Shown here one piece after another: positions 16,213 through 26,306 of a stretch of 64,000 nt of DNA. Numbering within the stretch: the first letter of the stretch is position 1; each line of letters starts with the position of its first letter. The DNA lies in NCBI GenBank assembly GCA_049965795.1, contig JBMFVW010000001.1, positions 1 to 64,000 of the forward strand, read 5' to 3'. The notes beneath the pieces are model-generated. The model saw only the letters and a program-made list of their open reading frames with translations, was not told where the DNA came from and made no database searches. The translations under genes were made by a program, and so were the position numbers. This DNA is from Acidulodesulfobacterium_A sp049965795. GTDB lineage: Bacteria; SZUA-79; Acidulodesulfobacterales; Acidulodesulfobacteraceae.

Positions 16213-19200
16213 TTAAATATTAACATAGCCGTATAATCGTTGCAAGATAATTTTAGCTTTATCTATTTTGTCCTGCTTAGAATCGTAATGTTTAAACCGT
16301 AACCTAATTTTAAATTCGTCTATGAAATTAATGATATATTCCAACGAGGATTCCTTATCGTTTATAAATTTTATAATCTTTTCAAAAATAGATGCTGCAG
16401 AATTATGAAATTCTATAATAAACTCGGAATCTTTTATTTCCATAACGGCAATCTTGCAATTTTTCATATTAATTTTAAGAACTGCTATTTTTAAAAGATT
16501 TCTGACAGGATCTTCCATTCTGCCGAATCTGTCTTCAAACTCTCTGCGTATATTTTCTACGTCGTCGACGGTTATGCAGTTAGCCAGTTTTCTATAAAAA
16601 GAGGTCTTTGTTTTTTCGTCTTCTATATAGCTTTTAGGAATATAAGCGGACAAATTAGTCTTAACTTCGGGATTAATCTGCGCCGGCAATATTATGCCGC
16701 GCATTTTTTCAATTTCTTCCTTTAGCATCTGCATACACATCTCAAGACCGACCGAGTTTATATGTCCCGATTGCGCTCCTCCCAAAATATTCCCCGCTCC
16801 CCTTATTTCCAAATCCGCCATGGCAAGTTTAAATCCCGAACTTAATTCGCCGTACTCTTTAACTGCACTGAGCCTTTTCATCTGTTCCGGACTTATATTT
16901 TCGACGGACGTTCCCGTAACGGCATAGCAATATGCCTGAATATGAGATCTCCCGACCCTTCCCCTTAGCTGATAAAGCTGACTAATCCCTAATTTTTCGG
17001 CATTATTAATAATAATCGTATTTACGTTAGGATTGTCCAATCCCGATTCTATTATAGCGGTCGAAAGCAGGATGTCGTATCCTTTATCGTAAAAAATATG
17101 CATAATATCCATGATTTTTTCCGGCTCTAATCTTCCGTGAACTACTCCTATTCTTATATCCGGCATAATTTTAGCAAGCCTGTCGCGAACGGAATCTAAA
17201 TGGGATATCCGGTTATCGATAAAATAAACCTGTCCGCCTCTGCTTATTTCGTTAAATATAGCTTTCTTTATTATCTCTTCGTCGTAGTTTACTATTTCCG
17301 TTATAACGTTTTTCCGCCCTGAAGGAGGCGTACTTATAATGCTTAAATCTCTTATTCCGGACATCGACATATAAAGCGTCCTCGGAATCGGCGTTGCGCT
17401 CATCGCCAAAACGTCTATAGAATATCTTAATTTTTTTATTTTTTCTTTCTGCATTGCGCCGAATTTTTGCTCTTCGTCGATAATCAGAAGTCCTATATCC
17501 TTATATTCTATTTTTTCCGACAGCAATTTATGAGTACCTATTATTATATCTATCTCCCCGCTTTTAATTCCTTTAACAATTTCTTTTTCTTCGTTCTTCT
17601 TGAGGAATCTTGAGATATGCGCAATTTTTAAGGGATACCTATCGAATCTTTTTTTAAAATTTTGGTAATGCTGGTCAACTAAAATAGTGGTGGGGGCTAT
17701 TAATGCAACCTGCTTGCCGTCCATAGCCGCTTTGAAAGCCGCTCTTATAGCAACCTCGGTTTTGCCGAATCCGACGTCTCCGCAGATCAGCCTGTCCATA
17801 GGCTTGCTGCTCTGCATATCCAGCAAAACTTCTTTAATAGCTTTTGCCTGGTCTTCCGTTTCTTCAAATTCAAAATTTTCTTCAAATTCCCGATATTCTT
17901 CATCTTCAGGAGAAAACGCAAACCCCCTGTCCGTCATTCTCTTTGCGTAAAGAACTTTTAAATCTTCCGCAATTTCTTCTATTTTCTTTTTTGCTTTTAA
18001 CTTGGCTTTTTCCCAAGATTTATTGCCGAGCCTGTTTAAAACCGGTGCATTATCTTCGGAAGAAGATATATATTTATGTAATAGATAAATTTTTTCCGAC
18101 GGAACGAATAGTTTATCGCCTCCTTCAAAAATAAGGGTAAAATAGTCTGATGATATACCGTTGAGCGTAATATTTCTAATTTCGGCAAACCTCGCAATTC
18201 CGAACTCGTCGTGAACTACGTAATCTCCGGGATTCAGCTCTTCTATGCTTTTAAAATAATCCAATCCCGAAGTTTTTAAACGACTTGAACTTTCGGAAAC
18301 GATATCTAAATGTTCCCTGAAAAGTTCTTCTCCTTTAATTAAAAAAAGTTTATTTTTTTTAGATATAAAACCTGATGAAACATTACCGTTAATAATTTTA
18401 AATAATCCGTTTAGTATTTCTTCTTCGCTTAATCCTATAGAAGCAAAAATATTTTTAAGTCTTTCTCTGTGAATTTCGTTCTTGGAAACGACTGTTACAT
18501 TGTATTCTTTTTTAATAAGATTGATGATTATTTTTCTTATTAAAGTTAGATTTAACTTGCCGTTTTCATATTTTAATTTTTCGGTAAAACGTGTATTTAC
18601 AGATTTTATCTCAGAAAATTTTTCCCCGATGCCATTTCCGTTATCGTTTTTAATTCCGTAATATATAGAAGATTTCTTGATATTAAAATAATAAAATTTA
18701 TTTAAATTATTTAAAATCCTGTTAAAACTATTTTTATTTTCCGGAACTCGGTTTAAAAAATCAAAAAGTTCGGTTTCCGGCTCTTCTATATATAAAACCG
18801 GATTCGGGACGGATTCCGATATATTTAAAGTTTTAGGATAATAATTAGATTTTACCGGAAATACCGTAAATGCATCTATGCTTTTAATGCTTAACTGCGT
18901 ATTGAGGTCGAAATACCGCAAATCTTCTACGGTTTCGTCAAAAAAATCGATTCTTACCGGATAAGGTGAATCCGAATTGCTTATGTCTATTATTTCCCCT
19001 CTTACGGCAAATTCGTTTTCGTTCTCTATAGCATTGGTTCTTTCATAGCCGTACGAAACGAGCGTTTCTATAAGACCGTCGCGCGAAAAATTTGAACCTT
19101 TTTTTATATGGATAAATGAGTTAAGAAGGCTGTCCGGCTCCGGCACTTTAGAGAAAAAAGAAAGAGGCGTCGTAACTATTGCGGCGGAGACTGTTTGCCT

Positions 19201-19401
19201 TAAATCATACAAAAGGCTTACGGGGATTATTTCTTCGCAGAAAAATATTTTCTTCGAAGAAAAGAAAGACAGGTTGCCGTATAAACCTTTAGCGGAGGCG
19301 TAATTATCGCATAAAAAAATAAATATTCCTTTTTCTTTTTCTATAAACGAAGCGGCGTCTAAAGAAAAAACGGCAAGCGTTTTTAAATCTACGGGTTCCA
19401 A
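16213..19401 (-). CDS. mfd: Transcription-repair coupling factor
   Basis: Mfd displaces stalled RNA polymerase and recruits UvrA. The 1062-residue protein has a UvrB-like N-terminal part, then a CarD-like RNA polymerase interaction domain at 388-450 (NPGDYVVHDEFGIARF). The RecG-type translocase has Walker A GDVGFGKT (541-548) and a DEEQ box (642-645). SATPIPRTLYMSMSG and a TRG segment follow, with a C-terminal TRCF domain. It is a little shorter than E. coli Mfd (1148), mostly in the N-terminal region. It lies 9 bp after ppdK on the same strand, and uvrA, its partner, is in the same gene run. Confidence 0.97.
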   Translation of the reverse strand: MEPVDLKTLAVFSLDAASFIEKEKGIFIFLCDNYASAKGLYGNLSFFSSKKIFFCEEIIPVSLLYDLRQTVSAAIVTTPLSFFSKVPEPDSLLNSFIHIKKGSNFSRDGLIETLVSYGYERTNAIENENEFAVRGEIIDISNSDSPYPVRIDFFDETVEDLRYFDLNTQLSIKSIDAFTVFPVKSNYYPKTLNISESVPNPVLYIEEPETELFDFLNRVPENKNSFNRILNNLNKFYYFNIKKSSIYYGIKNDNGNGIGEKFSEIKSVNTRFTEKLKYENGKLNLTLIRKIIINLIKKEYNVTVVSKNEIHRERLKNIFASIGLSEEEILNGLFKIINGNVSSGFISKKNKLFLIKGEELFREHLDIVSESSSRLKTSGLDYFKSIEELNPGDYVVHDEFGIARFAEIRNITLNGISSDYFTLIFEGGDKLFVPSEKIYLLHKYISSSEDNAPVLNRLGNKSWEKAKLKAKKKIEEIAEDLKVLYAKRMTDRGFAFSPEDEEYREFEENFEFEETEDQAKAIKEVLLDMQSSKPMDRLICGDVGFGKTEVAIRAAFKAAMDGKQVALIAPTTILVDQHYQNFKKRFDRYPLKIAHISRFLKKNEEKEIVKGIKSGEIDIIIGTHKLLSEKIEYKDIGLLIIDEEQKFGAMQKEKIKKLRYSIDVLAMSATPIPRTLYMSMSGIRDLSIISTPPSGRKNVITEIVNYDEEIIKKAIFNEISRGGQVYFIDNRISHLDSVRDRLAKIMPDIRIGVVHGRLEPEKIMDIMHIFYDKGYDILLSTAIIESGLDNPNVNTIIINNAEKLGISQLYQLRGRVGRSHIQAYCYAVTGTSVENISPEQMKRLSAVKEYGELSSGFKLAMADLEIRGAGNILGGAQSGHINSVGLEMCMQMLKEEIEKMRGIILPAQINPEVKTNLSAYIPKSYIEDEKTKTSFYRKLANCITVDDVENIRREFEDRFGRMEDPVRNLLKIAVLKINMKNCKIAVMEIKDSEFIIEFHNSAASIFEKIIKFINDKESSLEYIINFIDEFKIRLRFKHYDSKQDKIDKAKIILQRLYGYVNI

Positions 19402-19410
19402 ATCGGTTCT

Positions 19411-22071
19411 TTAAGATTTTACCTCTTTAATCGAAGCCTGAGCGGCGGAAATTATAGCAACCGGAACCCTGTAAGGCGAACAGCTGACGTAATTAAGATT
19501 AATGTTATGACAAAATTCTATTGAGCTTGGGTCGCCTCCGTGTTCTCCGCATATGCCTAGTTTTATATCCTTTCTCGTTTCCTTACCCTTACGTACGGCA
19601 ATTTTCATTAATTCGCCTACGCCGCTTCTGTCAAGCTCCATAAACGGGTCAGTCTTAATAATGTTTTTATTAAGATAATCCGGCAAAAACGAGCCTATGT
19701 CGTCCCTTGAAAAACCGAAAGTAGTCTGCGTAAGATCGTTTGTACCGAACGAAAAAAATTCGGCTTCGCCGGCTATTTCGTCCGCTACCATGCATGCTCT
19801 CGGAAGCTCTATCATAGTTCCGACTAAGTAGTCGAGTTTAGTGCCGTATTTATTCATAACTTCCGCAGCTTTTTTATCGACCAATGCCTTCAATAATCTT
19901 ATCTCTTCATAAATCCCTACGACCGGAATCATAATTTCGGGAATAATCTTGTTGCCGTTTTTATGAAATTCGCATGCAGCTTCCATAATTGCCTGAACCT
20001 GCATTTCGTATATTTCTGGATAACTTACTCCAAGACGGCAGCCTCTGTGTCCAAGCATCGGATTGACTTCGTGCAGGGAGGCAGTCTTTGCGCTGAGCCT
20101 CTCGTATGAAATACCCATAATTTCGGACAGCTCTCTTATATCTTTTTCCGTTTTAGGAAGAAATTCGTGCAGCGGCGGATCAAGAAGTCTTATGTTTACC
20201 GAATAGCCCTTCATCTCTTCGTATAATTCGAGAAAGTCCGATTTTTGCATAGGGAGAAGTTTAGATAGTGCTTTTTGCCTTTCCGCAACAGTTTCAGAAA
20301 GAATCATCTCTCTGACGGCTTTTATTCTGTCGCCCTTAAAGAACATATGCTCCGTCCTGCAAAGTCCGATGCCTTCGGCTCCGTAACTCCGTGCAACTTT
20401 TGCATCTTCCGGAGTATCGGCATTCGCCCTTACGTTTAATTTTCTAAACTCGTCGGCATATTTCATTATCGTCCTGAAATCATCGTTTATTTCCGGCGTT
20501 ATCATTTTTACGTAACCTGAATAAACTTCGCCGTTGGATCCGTTTAGCGTAATAATTTCTCCTCTTTTTATATTTCTGCTTCCGACTGCTATCTCGCCTC
20601 TTTTTTCGTTAATTTCCAGAACCGAACAGCCGGTAACGGCGCATTTTCCCATACCTCTCGCAACTACGGCGGCGTGGGAAGTCATACCCCCCCTTGCCGT
20701 AAGAATGCCTTCTGCTACGCTCATTCCGTGTATGTCTTCGGGAGAAGTCTCCATTCTTACCAATATTACTTTCTTACCCTTTTTAACCTCTTCTTCGGCT
20801 TCTTCTGCCGAAAATACTACTTCGCCGCTTGCCGCTCCCGGCGAAGCCGGCAGCCCTTTAGCTATAACGTCTTTTTTTGCGCTAAGATCTACCGCAGGAT
20901 ACATAAGCTGCGCTATGGAATAGGGGTCTATTCTTAAAACGGCAGTTTTTTTATCTATCATGCCTTCCTTTACCATATCTACGGCAATTTTAACGGCAGC
21001 TTTCGCCGTCCTTTTTCCCGTCCTTACCTGAAGCATATAAAGTATGCCCTCCTGTATCGTAAACTCAAGGTCAAGCATGTCTTTATAATGCTTTTCAAGG
21101 CGGCCTGCATATTCCAAAAGGTCTTTATATACTGCAGGCATAGCTTTTTCTAAAGAAAGATCTTCCGGATTTTTCTTAGAAAGTTCGTTTACAGGCTGAG
21201 GCGTTCTTATTCCGGCGACGACGTCTTCCCCCTGAGCATTAATAAGATATTCGCCGTAAAAACCGTTTTCTCCGGTAGAAGGATTTCTTGTAAACGCAAC
21301 TCCGGTTGCGGATGTTTCCCCCATATTTCCGTAAACCATAGAAACTACGTTTACGGCAGTACCCCAGTTTTCAGGTATTTTATTTAGTTTTCTATATGTG
21401 ATAGCCCTCGGCACGTTCCATGATTCAAAAACGGCTGAAATACCCATCCATAATTGTTCCTCCGGATCGTCGGGAAATTTAATTCCTTTTTCCTTTTCCG
21501 CAACTTTTTTAAATTCGGATACTAGATAGCGAAGGTCGGCTTCATTTAATTCGTTGTCGTTTTTCACCGATTTTTCTTTCTTTTTATTTTCTAAAATAGA
21601 TTCCATAATTCCCGAATCTATTCCAAGAACTACGTTTGAAAACATCTGGATAAATCTTCTGTATGTATCGTAAGCAAATCTTTCGTTGCCGGATTTTTCG
21701 ATAAGGCCTTTAACGGTATTGTCGTTTAATCCGAGATTTAAAACCGTATCCATCATTCCCGGCATAGACACTCTTGCGCCGCTTCTTACCGAAACCAACA
21801 GAGGATTTTTAGCGTCGCCGAATTTAGACCCCATAGCATCTTCCATCTTTTTTATATTTTCTTTTACTTCGCTCTTTAATTCATCGGGATATTTTTTGCC
21901 GTGTTCATAAAAATAAGTGCAGACCTCGGTGGTAATCGTGAAACCTGCAGGCACTCTTATGCCGAGGTTTGTCATCTCCGCCAGTCCGGCTCCTTTTCCG
22001 CCAAGCAAATTTTTCATGGAACCGTCGCCGTCCGACTTTTTGTTACCGAAAAAATAAACGAATTTACCCAT
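19411..22071 (-). CDS. ppdK: Pyruvate, phosphate dikinase
   Basis: PpdK interconverts pyruvate + ATP + Pi with phosphoenolpyruvate + AMP + PPi. At 886 residues it is full length. Features: N-terminal ATP-grasp domain (NLLGGKGAGLAEM, VSVRSGARVSMPGMMDT), the phosphohistidine domain GGMTSHAAVVARG with His466, and the C-terminal PEP-binding barrel with catalytic Cys in GICGEHGGDPSS. In anaerobes and autotrophs it serves gluconeogenic PEP supply or PPi-linked glycolysis. It lies between glyS and mfd on the same strand. Confidence 0.97.
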   Translation of the reverse strand: MGKFVYFFGNKKSDGDGSMKNLLGGKGAGLAEMTNLGIRVPAGFTITTEVCTYFYEHGKKYPDELKSEVKENIKKMEDAMGSKFGDAKNPLLVSVRSGARVSMPGMMDTVLNLGLNDNTVKGLIEKSGNERFAYDTYRRFIQMFSNVVLGIDSGIMESILENKKKEKSVKNDNELNEADLRYLVSEFKKVAEKEKGIKFPDDPEEQLWMGISAVFESWNVPRAITYRKLNKIPENWGTAVNVVSMVYGNMGETSATGVAFTRNPSTGENGFYGEYLINAQGEDVVAGIRTPQPVNELSKKNPEDLSLEKAMPAVYKDLLEYAGRLEKHYKDMLDLEFTIQEGILYMLQVRTGKRTAKAAVKIAVDMVKEGMIDKKTAVLRIDPYSIAQLMYPAVDLSAKKDVIAKGLPASPGAASGEVVFSAEEAEEEVKKGKKVILVRMETSPEDIHGMSVAEGILTARGGMTSHAAVVARGMGKCAVTGCSVLEINEKRGEIAVGSRNIKRGEIITLNGSNGEVYSGYVKMITPEINDDFRTIMKYADEFRKLNVRANADTPEDAKVARSYGAEGIGLCRTEHMFFKGDRIKAVREMILSETVAERQKALSKLLPMQKSDFLELYEEMKGYSVNIRLLDPPLHEFLPKTEKDIRELSEIMGISYERLSAKTASLHEVNPMLGHRGCRLGVSYPEIYEMQVQAIMEAACEFHKNGNKIIPEIMIPVVGIYEEIRLLKALVDKKAAEVMNKYGTKLDYLVGTMIELPRACMVADEIAGEAEFFSFGTNDLTQTTFGFSRDDIGSFLPDYLNKNIIKTDPFMELDRSGVGELMKIAVRKGKETRKDIKLGICGEHGGDPSSIEFCHNINLNYVSCSPYRVPVAIISAAQASIKEVKS

Positions 22072-22123
22072 AACGCCATCCTCCGAATAGATAAAAATAT
22101 TTTATTAGAACTAAAAAAAATTA

Positions 22124-24244
22124 TTATAAATCTAAACTTGAAAAATCGCAAAAATTTTTAAGAAGATTCAAAATATTATTTAATAATCCGATCCTGGAAT
22201 TTTTAATTTCTTCCTGCTCGGCTAAAATCATGACGCCGTCGAAGAAAGCGTTGACGGGCACGACTAATTTGTGCATTTCGCTTAAAACCGTTTTGAAATC
22301 GTTTTGTTTAAGCGGTAAAATTATATCTTTGCTTACTTTTTTAAAACCGGAGATAAGCTGTTTTTCTTCATGCAAAGTTAATTTTTCTTCATTAAAAACT
22401 AAAACACCCGAAAATTTGTAAGTAATATTGTTAATTCTCTTATATATCTGGGATAATTCAAAAACTGCTTCGTTTTCTTTATATTTTGAAAGAAAATCTA
22501 TTTTAATGAATTCAGTATAAAAATTTTCGCGCATTAAAGAATTTAATACGGCGGTTATCTCGTCCGATTTATAGCCGGAAGTAAGCATGAAATTTTTAAA
22601 TCTCGTATCGGCAAAATTTATAAAAGCGTTCTTTAATTCATCTTTATTTAATTTTTTATCCTTAAAAAATTCATTAAAATAAAAACCGAATGCTTTTGTT
22701 AAATTAATCTTATATTTTTTATCTAAAATAATTTCTATTATGCCTATCATAGCCCTGCGCAGATAAAAAGGATCGGATTCTCCTGAAGGAAGTTTTTTCA
22801 GCATTACAAATGCAAAAACGGTATCCAGCTTGTCCGACAGAGCGCATAAAGCCGATAAGTCGTTAGACGGAAGTATTTTCTTTTTATCTCCGCCGGTTTT
22901 AGACATCGGATAATAATGCTCTTCTATTGCAGTTGATATCCGTGAGTTTTCTCCGGCCTTTTTAGCGTATATCCTGCCCATTACCCCCTGCATTTCCGGA
23001 AACTCGTAAACTGCGTGGGTGGCAAGATCGAATTTTAACAAACCGGAGGCCGTTTTAAAATCGGACAAAACTTCGCCGCCGATATTAAGTTCATTTCCTA
23101 TAAAAAACCCCAAATTTTTAATACGCAAAGTTTTATCGAAATAGGTGCCTAAACCCTGATAAAACATTATATTTTTAGTTTCTTCGACAAAATCTGCAGG
23201 CTTTTTCTTGGTATCTTCGTTAAAGAAAAATTCAGCATCGGCAAGCCTTGCACTGAGAACTCTCGAATAACCAGACTTTATATTTTTTTCTAACAATTCT
23301 TTAAACTCGCCAACGGGATTGACGTCCGCAACGGCAATAAAATTTGCAATTAGTTTGCCGTTTTTTGAGAGAGGGAAAAAACGCTGATGTTTTTTCATAA
23401 CTACCGAAAGCAGTTCCTGCGGTATAGAAAGAAATTTTTCGTCGAATCGGCACAATAAAGCATAAGGCGTTTCGGTCAGCCCTACTATTTCGTCTATAAA
23501 ATCTTCGCCGTATTCGGGAATATCCGCGCCGGCCGTTTTCGATATACCTTTTAAAGAGGATTCTATATAATCTTTTCTTTCAGTATTTTTTATTATTATT
23601 CCGTTTGCGGATATAATATTAAAATAATTTTGAGCATTATATATTTTTACAGGTTTCTTTTTGTATGACAGGGGAGGTTTAACGTAAGTGCGGTTGGATG
23701 CTTTAATGCCGCCGAAATCAAATGCGGCAGTTTTTCCGTCGAATACCGACGTTATCCATAAAACAGGTCTCGGATAACGTATTTCTTTATCTAACCAGAA
23801 CATAGTTTTTTTAAAGGGAATTTTCTTTATAAACAGAGGTAAATTTTGCGCAAGCAAATCTTTCAAAAGAGTCCCTTTTATTTTCTTTCTGCAGGCAACA
23901 TAAACTCCTTTTTTTTGATTAACCGTATAAATTTTCTTATGGTCGGAAATTCCGGTTTTTTTCATAAACTGCAAAAGAGGCTCAGCCGGAACGCCTCCAT
24001 GATACGAAATATTAACCGGAGGTCCTATTATTTCTATTTCCCTGTCCGGCGATTTTGCCGGCAGTTCTTTAATAAATAAGACCGTGCGTCTGGGAGCAGC
24101 ATAAGTTTCGACATGCGGTTTTTCGGCGAGAAAAAGCTCGTCTGCGAGAAAATTTTCTACTATTTTTTTTAAAGCCGGCGGTATTTTCCTCACCTCTTCG
24201 TAGGGAAGCTCGCCGGAACCTATTTCAAGTAAATATTCGCTCAA
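22124..24244 (-). CDS. glyS: Glycyl-tRNA synthetase beta subunit
   Basis: The 706-residue beta subunit of the bacterial alpha2beta2 glycyl-tRNA synthetase binds tRNA. Recognisable blocks are the N-terminal LLEIGSGELPYEEV, the GVYVACRKKIKG region, LSVVMKKHQRFFPL, SARLADAEFFFNED, and the EFPEMQGVMGRIYA / EEHYYPMS segment. A C-terminal DALR-like anticodon domain follows. It begins 52 bp after glyQ, with which it forms the enzyme, and is followed by ppdK. Confidence 0.96.
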   Translation of the reverse strand: MSEYLLEIGSGELPYEEVRKIPPALKKIVENFLADELFLAEKPHVETYAAPRRTVLFIKELPAKSPDREIEIIGPPVNISYHGGVPAEPLLQFMKKTGISDHKKIYTVNQKKGVYVACRKKIKGTLLKDLLAQNLPLFIKKIPFKKTMFWLDKEIRYPRPVLWITSVFDGKTAAFDFGGIKASNRTYVKPPLSYKKKPVKIYNAQNYFNIISANGIIIKNTERKDYIESSLKGISKTAGADIPEYGEDFIDEIVGLTETPYALLCRFDEKFLSIPQELLSVVMKKHQRFFPLSKNGKLIANFIAVADVNPVGEFKELLEKNIKSGYSRVLSARLADAEFFFNEDTKKKPADFVEETKNIMFYQGLGTYFDKTLRIKNLGFFIGNELNIGGEVLSDFKTASGLLKFDLATHAVYEFPEMQGVMGRIYAKKAGENSRISTAIEEHYYPMSKTGGDKKKILPSNDLSALCALSDKLDTVFAFVMLKKLPSGESDPFYLRRAMIGIIEIILDKKYKINLTKAFGFYFNEFFKDKKLNKDELKNAFINFADTRFKNFMLTSGYKSDEITAVLNSLMRENFYTEFIKIDFLSKYKENEAVFELSQIYKRINNITYKFSGVLVFNEEKLTLHEEKQLISGFKKVSKDIILPLKQNDFKTVLSEMHKLVVPVNAFFDGVMILAEQEEIKNSRIGLLNNILNLLKNFCDFSSLDL

Positions 24245-24296
24245 TTTGTAATAACCCGAATTATTATAAATTATTTTAAATTAGGTTTCATGTTTT

Positions 24297-25148
24297 TTAT
24301 TTTGTATAAAGTTTTGCGCATCCTTCGGCAAGCGTCCTGACTCTCAATATATAATTCATTCTTTCCGATACGCTTATAAGCCCTCTTGCATCAAGCAAAT
24401 TAAAGGCATGCGAACACTTCAGGCAATATTCGTAAGCAGGCTTGACTAATTCTTTCAGCTGAAAAGAAAGAAGTTTTTTCGATTCGGCTTCATATATATT
24501 AAATAAATTATAAAGCGTTTCTGCGGTTGAATATTCAAAATTGTATTTGGAAAATTGGAATTCGTCGTCTTTATGTATGTCGCCGTATTTAAAAGAACCG
24601 TTCCACTGCAGGTCGAAAACCGCGTCTTTATTTTGAAGGAACATGGCTATCCGCTCCAATCCGTAAGTAATTTCTATAGCCGGCTTGGAAAGTTCTATGC
24701 CTCCTATCTGCTGAAAATACGTAAACTGCGTAACTTCCATGCCGTCGAGCCAGACTTCCCATCCGAGACCCCATGCGCCGAGAGTAGGCGATTCCCAGTC
24801 GTCTTCTACAAACCGTACGTCATGCATAAGAGGGTTAATATCGACGCTCTTTAAACTGTCTAAATATATTTCCTGTATTTTATCGATATACGGCTGTATA
24901 ATAACTTGGAACTGATAATATTTTCCCAATCTGTTGGGATTTTGTCCGTACCTGCCGTCTGCAGGTCTTCTCGACGGCTGAACGTAAGCGGCTCTCCAGT
25001 CGGTACAATCCAAACACTTTAGAAACGTATAAGGCGCAAATGTAGCCGCTCCCGCTTCTAAGTCGTACGGCTGCAGAATTACGCACCCGAAGTCCGACCA
25101 GAAGTTCTGAAGATTGAATATTAACTGTTGAAACCCCGATGTTTTAAT
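24297..25148 (-). CDS. glyQ: Glycyl-tRNA synthetase alpha subunit, apparent ATT start codon
   Basis: The catalytic alpha subunit makes glycyl-adenylate and charges tRNA-Gly. Class II blocks are clear: AAYVQPSRRPADGRYGQNP, RFVEDDWESPTLGAWGLGWE and TQFTYFQQIGG. The conserved N-terminal region continues in frame upstream of the first ATG (25013). It reads NLQNFWSDFGCVILQPYDLE, which matches the family start. No ATG, GTG or TTG codon lies between the upstream in-frame stop and this region. The best start is ATT at 25148-25146, six bases after a GGGG ribosome site (AAAAAGGGGAATTCT), giving 283 residues against about 300 for the family. ATT starts are rare (infC is the classic case). A base error in the assembly is the alternative. 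Confidence 0.92.
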   Translation of the reverse strand: MKTSGFQQLIFNLQNFWSDFGCVILQPYDLEAGAATFAPYTFLKCLDCTDWRAAYVQPSRRPADGRYGQNPNRLGKYYQFQVIIQPYIDKIQEIYLDSLKSVDINPLMHDVRFVEDDWESPTLGAWGLGWEVWLDGMEVTQFTYFQQIGGIELSKPAIEITYGLERIAMFLQNKDAVFDLQWNGSFKYGDIHKDDEFQFSKYNFEYSTAETLYNLFNIYEAESKKLLSFQLKELVKPAYEYCLKCSHAFNLLDARGLISVSERMNYILRVRTLAEGCAKLYTK

Positions 25149-25189
25149 AGAATTCCCCTTTTTAAACGTAAAATTGAATTAAAATTATA

Positions 25190-26131
25190 CTAAAGGGCTA
25201 ACATATTTTCAATAGATTTTCTTGCCTTTATTCTGACTTCTTCGTCGATTTTAATAATATTCTTCATCTCCGTCAATGAATTTATAACATCGTCCAAATG
25301 CGTTTTTTTCATATTAGGGCAGACTAAGCCGTTATTCGAAGGAATAAATACTTTGTCCGGATTTTCTTTCTTCATTTTATACATTATTCCTCTTTCCGTA
25401 CCGATAATAAAAAATTTAGCGGATGATTCCCTTACAAATTTATACATGCCGGAAGTAGATGAAACATGGTCGGCAGCGTCAATAGTTTCCGGCGAAGATT
25501 CCGGATGGGCTACGAACACCGCTCCCGGATATTTTTCTTTAAGAACCCTGATATCTTCAGGCGTAGTTCTTTTATGCGGCGGACAGTAACCGGGCCAGCT
25601 TATAACCTCTTTTTCGGTAAATCTCTGAACATAGCTTCCTAAATTTTTATCCGGAATCATTATAACTCTTTTAGAGCTGAGTGAATTAACTACTTTAACC
25701 GCATTAGCCGACGTGCAGCAAATATCTGAAACGGCTTTGCATTCAGCAGAAGTGTTGACGTATGCAACGACGGGAGCATCGGGATAATCTTTTTTTAAGT
25801 TAAGAATATCTTTGGCAGTTATCATGTCAACCATTGGACAGCCGGCATTTTCGTTTGGAAGAATAACGATTTTTTCCGGATTCATAATAGCCGCACTTTC
25901 CGCCATAAATCTTACGCCGCAAAAAACTATAATATCCGCATCGGTTTTATTAGCTTTTATGGAAAGTTCAAGCGAATCCCCCTGAAAATCCGCAATTTCC
26001 TGTATCTCGTCCCTCTGATAGTTATGGGCAAGCAATATAGCGTTTTTTTTTCTTAAAAGTTCTTTTAAAAACTTTTGCTTATATTTTAACGAGTTATAAT
26101 TTTCTTCTTTATTTTCGTCGTTATTATTCAT
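25190..26131 (-). CDS. nadA: Quinolinate synthase (4Fe-4S)
   Basis: NadA condenses iminoaspartate with dihydroxyacetone phosphate to quinolinate in NAD synthesis and is oxygen sensitive. The three cluster cysteines are Cys98 (NENAGCPM), Cys183 (WPGYCPPH) and Cys271 (LVCPNMKKTHL). Substrate-site motifs include LAHNYQRDEIQEIADFQGDS and HPESSPE. At 313 residues it is normal. It precedes glyQ by 41 bp on the same strand and is divergent from trpS. No nadB or nadC is present nearby. Confidence 0.96.
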   Translation of the reverse strand: MNNNDENKEENYNSLKYKQKFLKELLRKKNAILLAHNYQRDEIQEIADFQGDSLELSIKANKTDADIIVFCGVRFMAESAAIMNPEKIVILPNENAGCPMVDMITAKDILNLKKDYPDAPVVAYVNTSAECKAVSDICCTSANAVKVVNSLSSKRVIMIPDKNLGSYVQRFTEKEVISWPGYCPPHKRTTPEDIRVLKEKYPGAVFVAHPESSPETIDAADHVSSTSGMYKFVRESSAKFFIIGTERGIMYKMKKENPDKVFIPSNNGLVCPNMKKTHLDDVINSLTEMKNIIKIDEEVRIKARKSIENMLAL

Positions 26132-26212
26132 ATTTTACCTTATATATAGCCTTTTAAAATATCTACCGCCCTTTCCTTTATCATTCCCTTGTTTCATTTG
26201 ATTTACAATTTC

Positions 26213-26228
26213 TATCGGCAATTTTGGG
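26213..26228 (+). repeat. 16-bp dispersed motif copy 1
   Basis: TATCGGCAATTTTGGG, the exact reverse complement of the copy at 40141-40156 and one base from the copies at 44523 and 44732. It lies in the nadA-trpS divergent spacer, just upstream of a probable trpS promoter. Confidence 0.6.
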
Positions 26229-26241
26229 TATCATTTTTAAC

Positions 26242-26270
26242 TTGTTTATAACATTATAACATAATATAAT
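26242..26270 (+). promoter_or_regulatory. Predicted sigma-70 promoter for trpS
   Basis: A -10 box TATAAT (26265-26270) is 17 bases after a weak -35 TTGTTT (26242-26247). The inferred start would be near 26277, leaving a 30-base leader before the trpS ATG that contains GGAG. Confidence 0.4.
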
Positions 26271-26306
26271 CTAAAGTTGAAAATCAATTTGCGACGGAGC
26301 TAAATT

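Noticed and set aside
24297..25013. GlyQ starting at ATG 25013
   Set aside because: This would remove the conserved N-terminal 45 residues of the synthetase; the open frame and ribosome site upstream favour ATT 25148.
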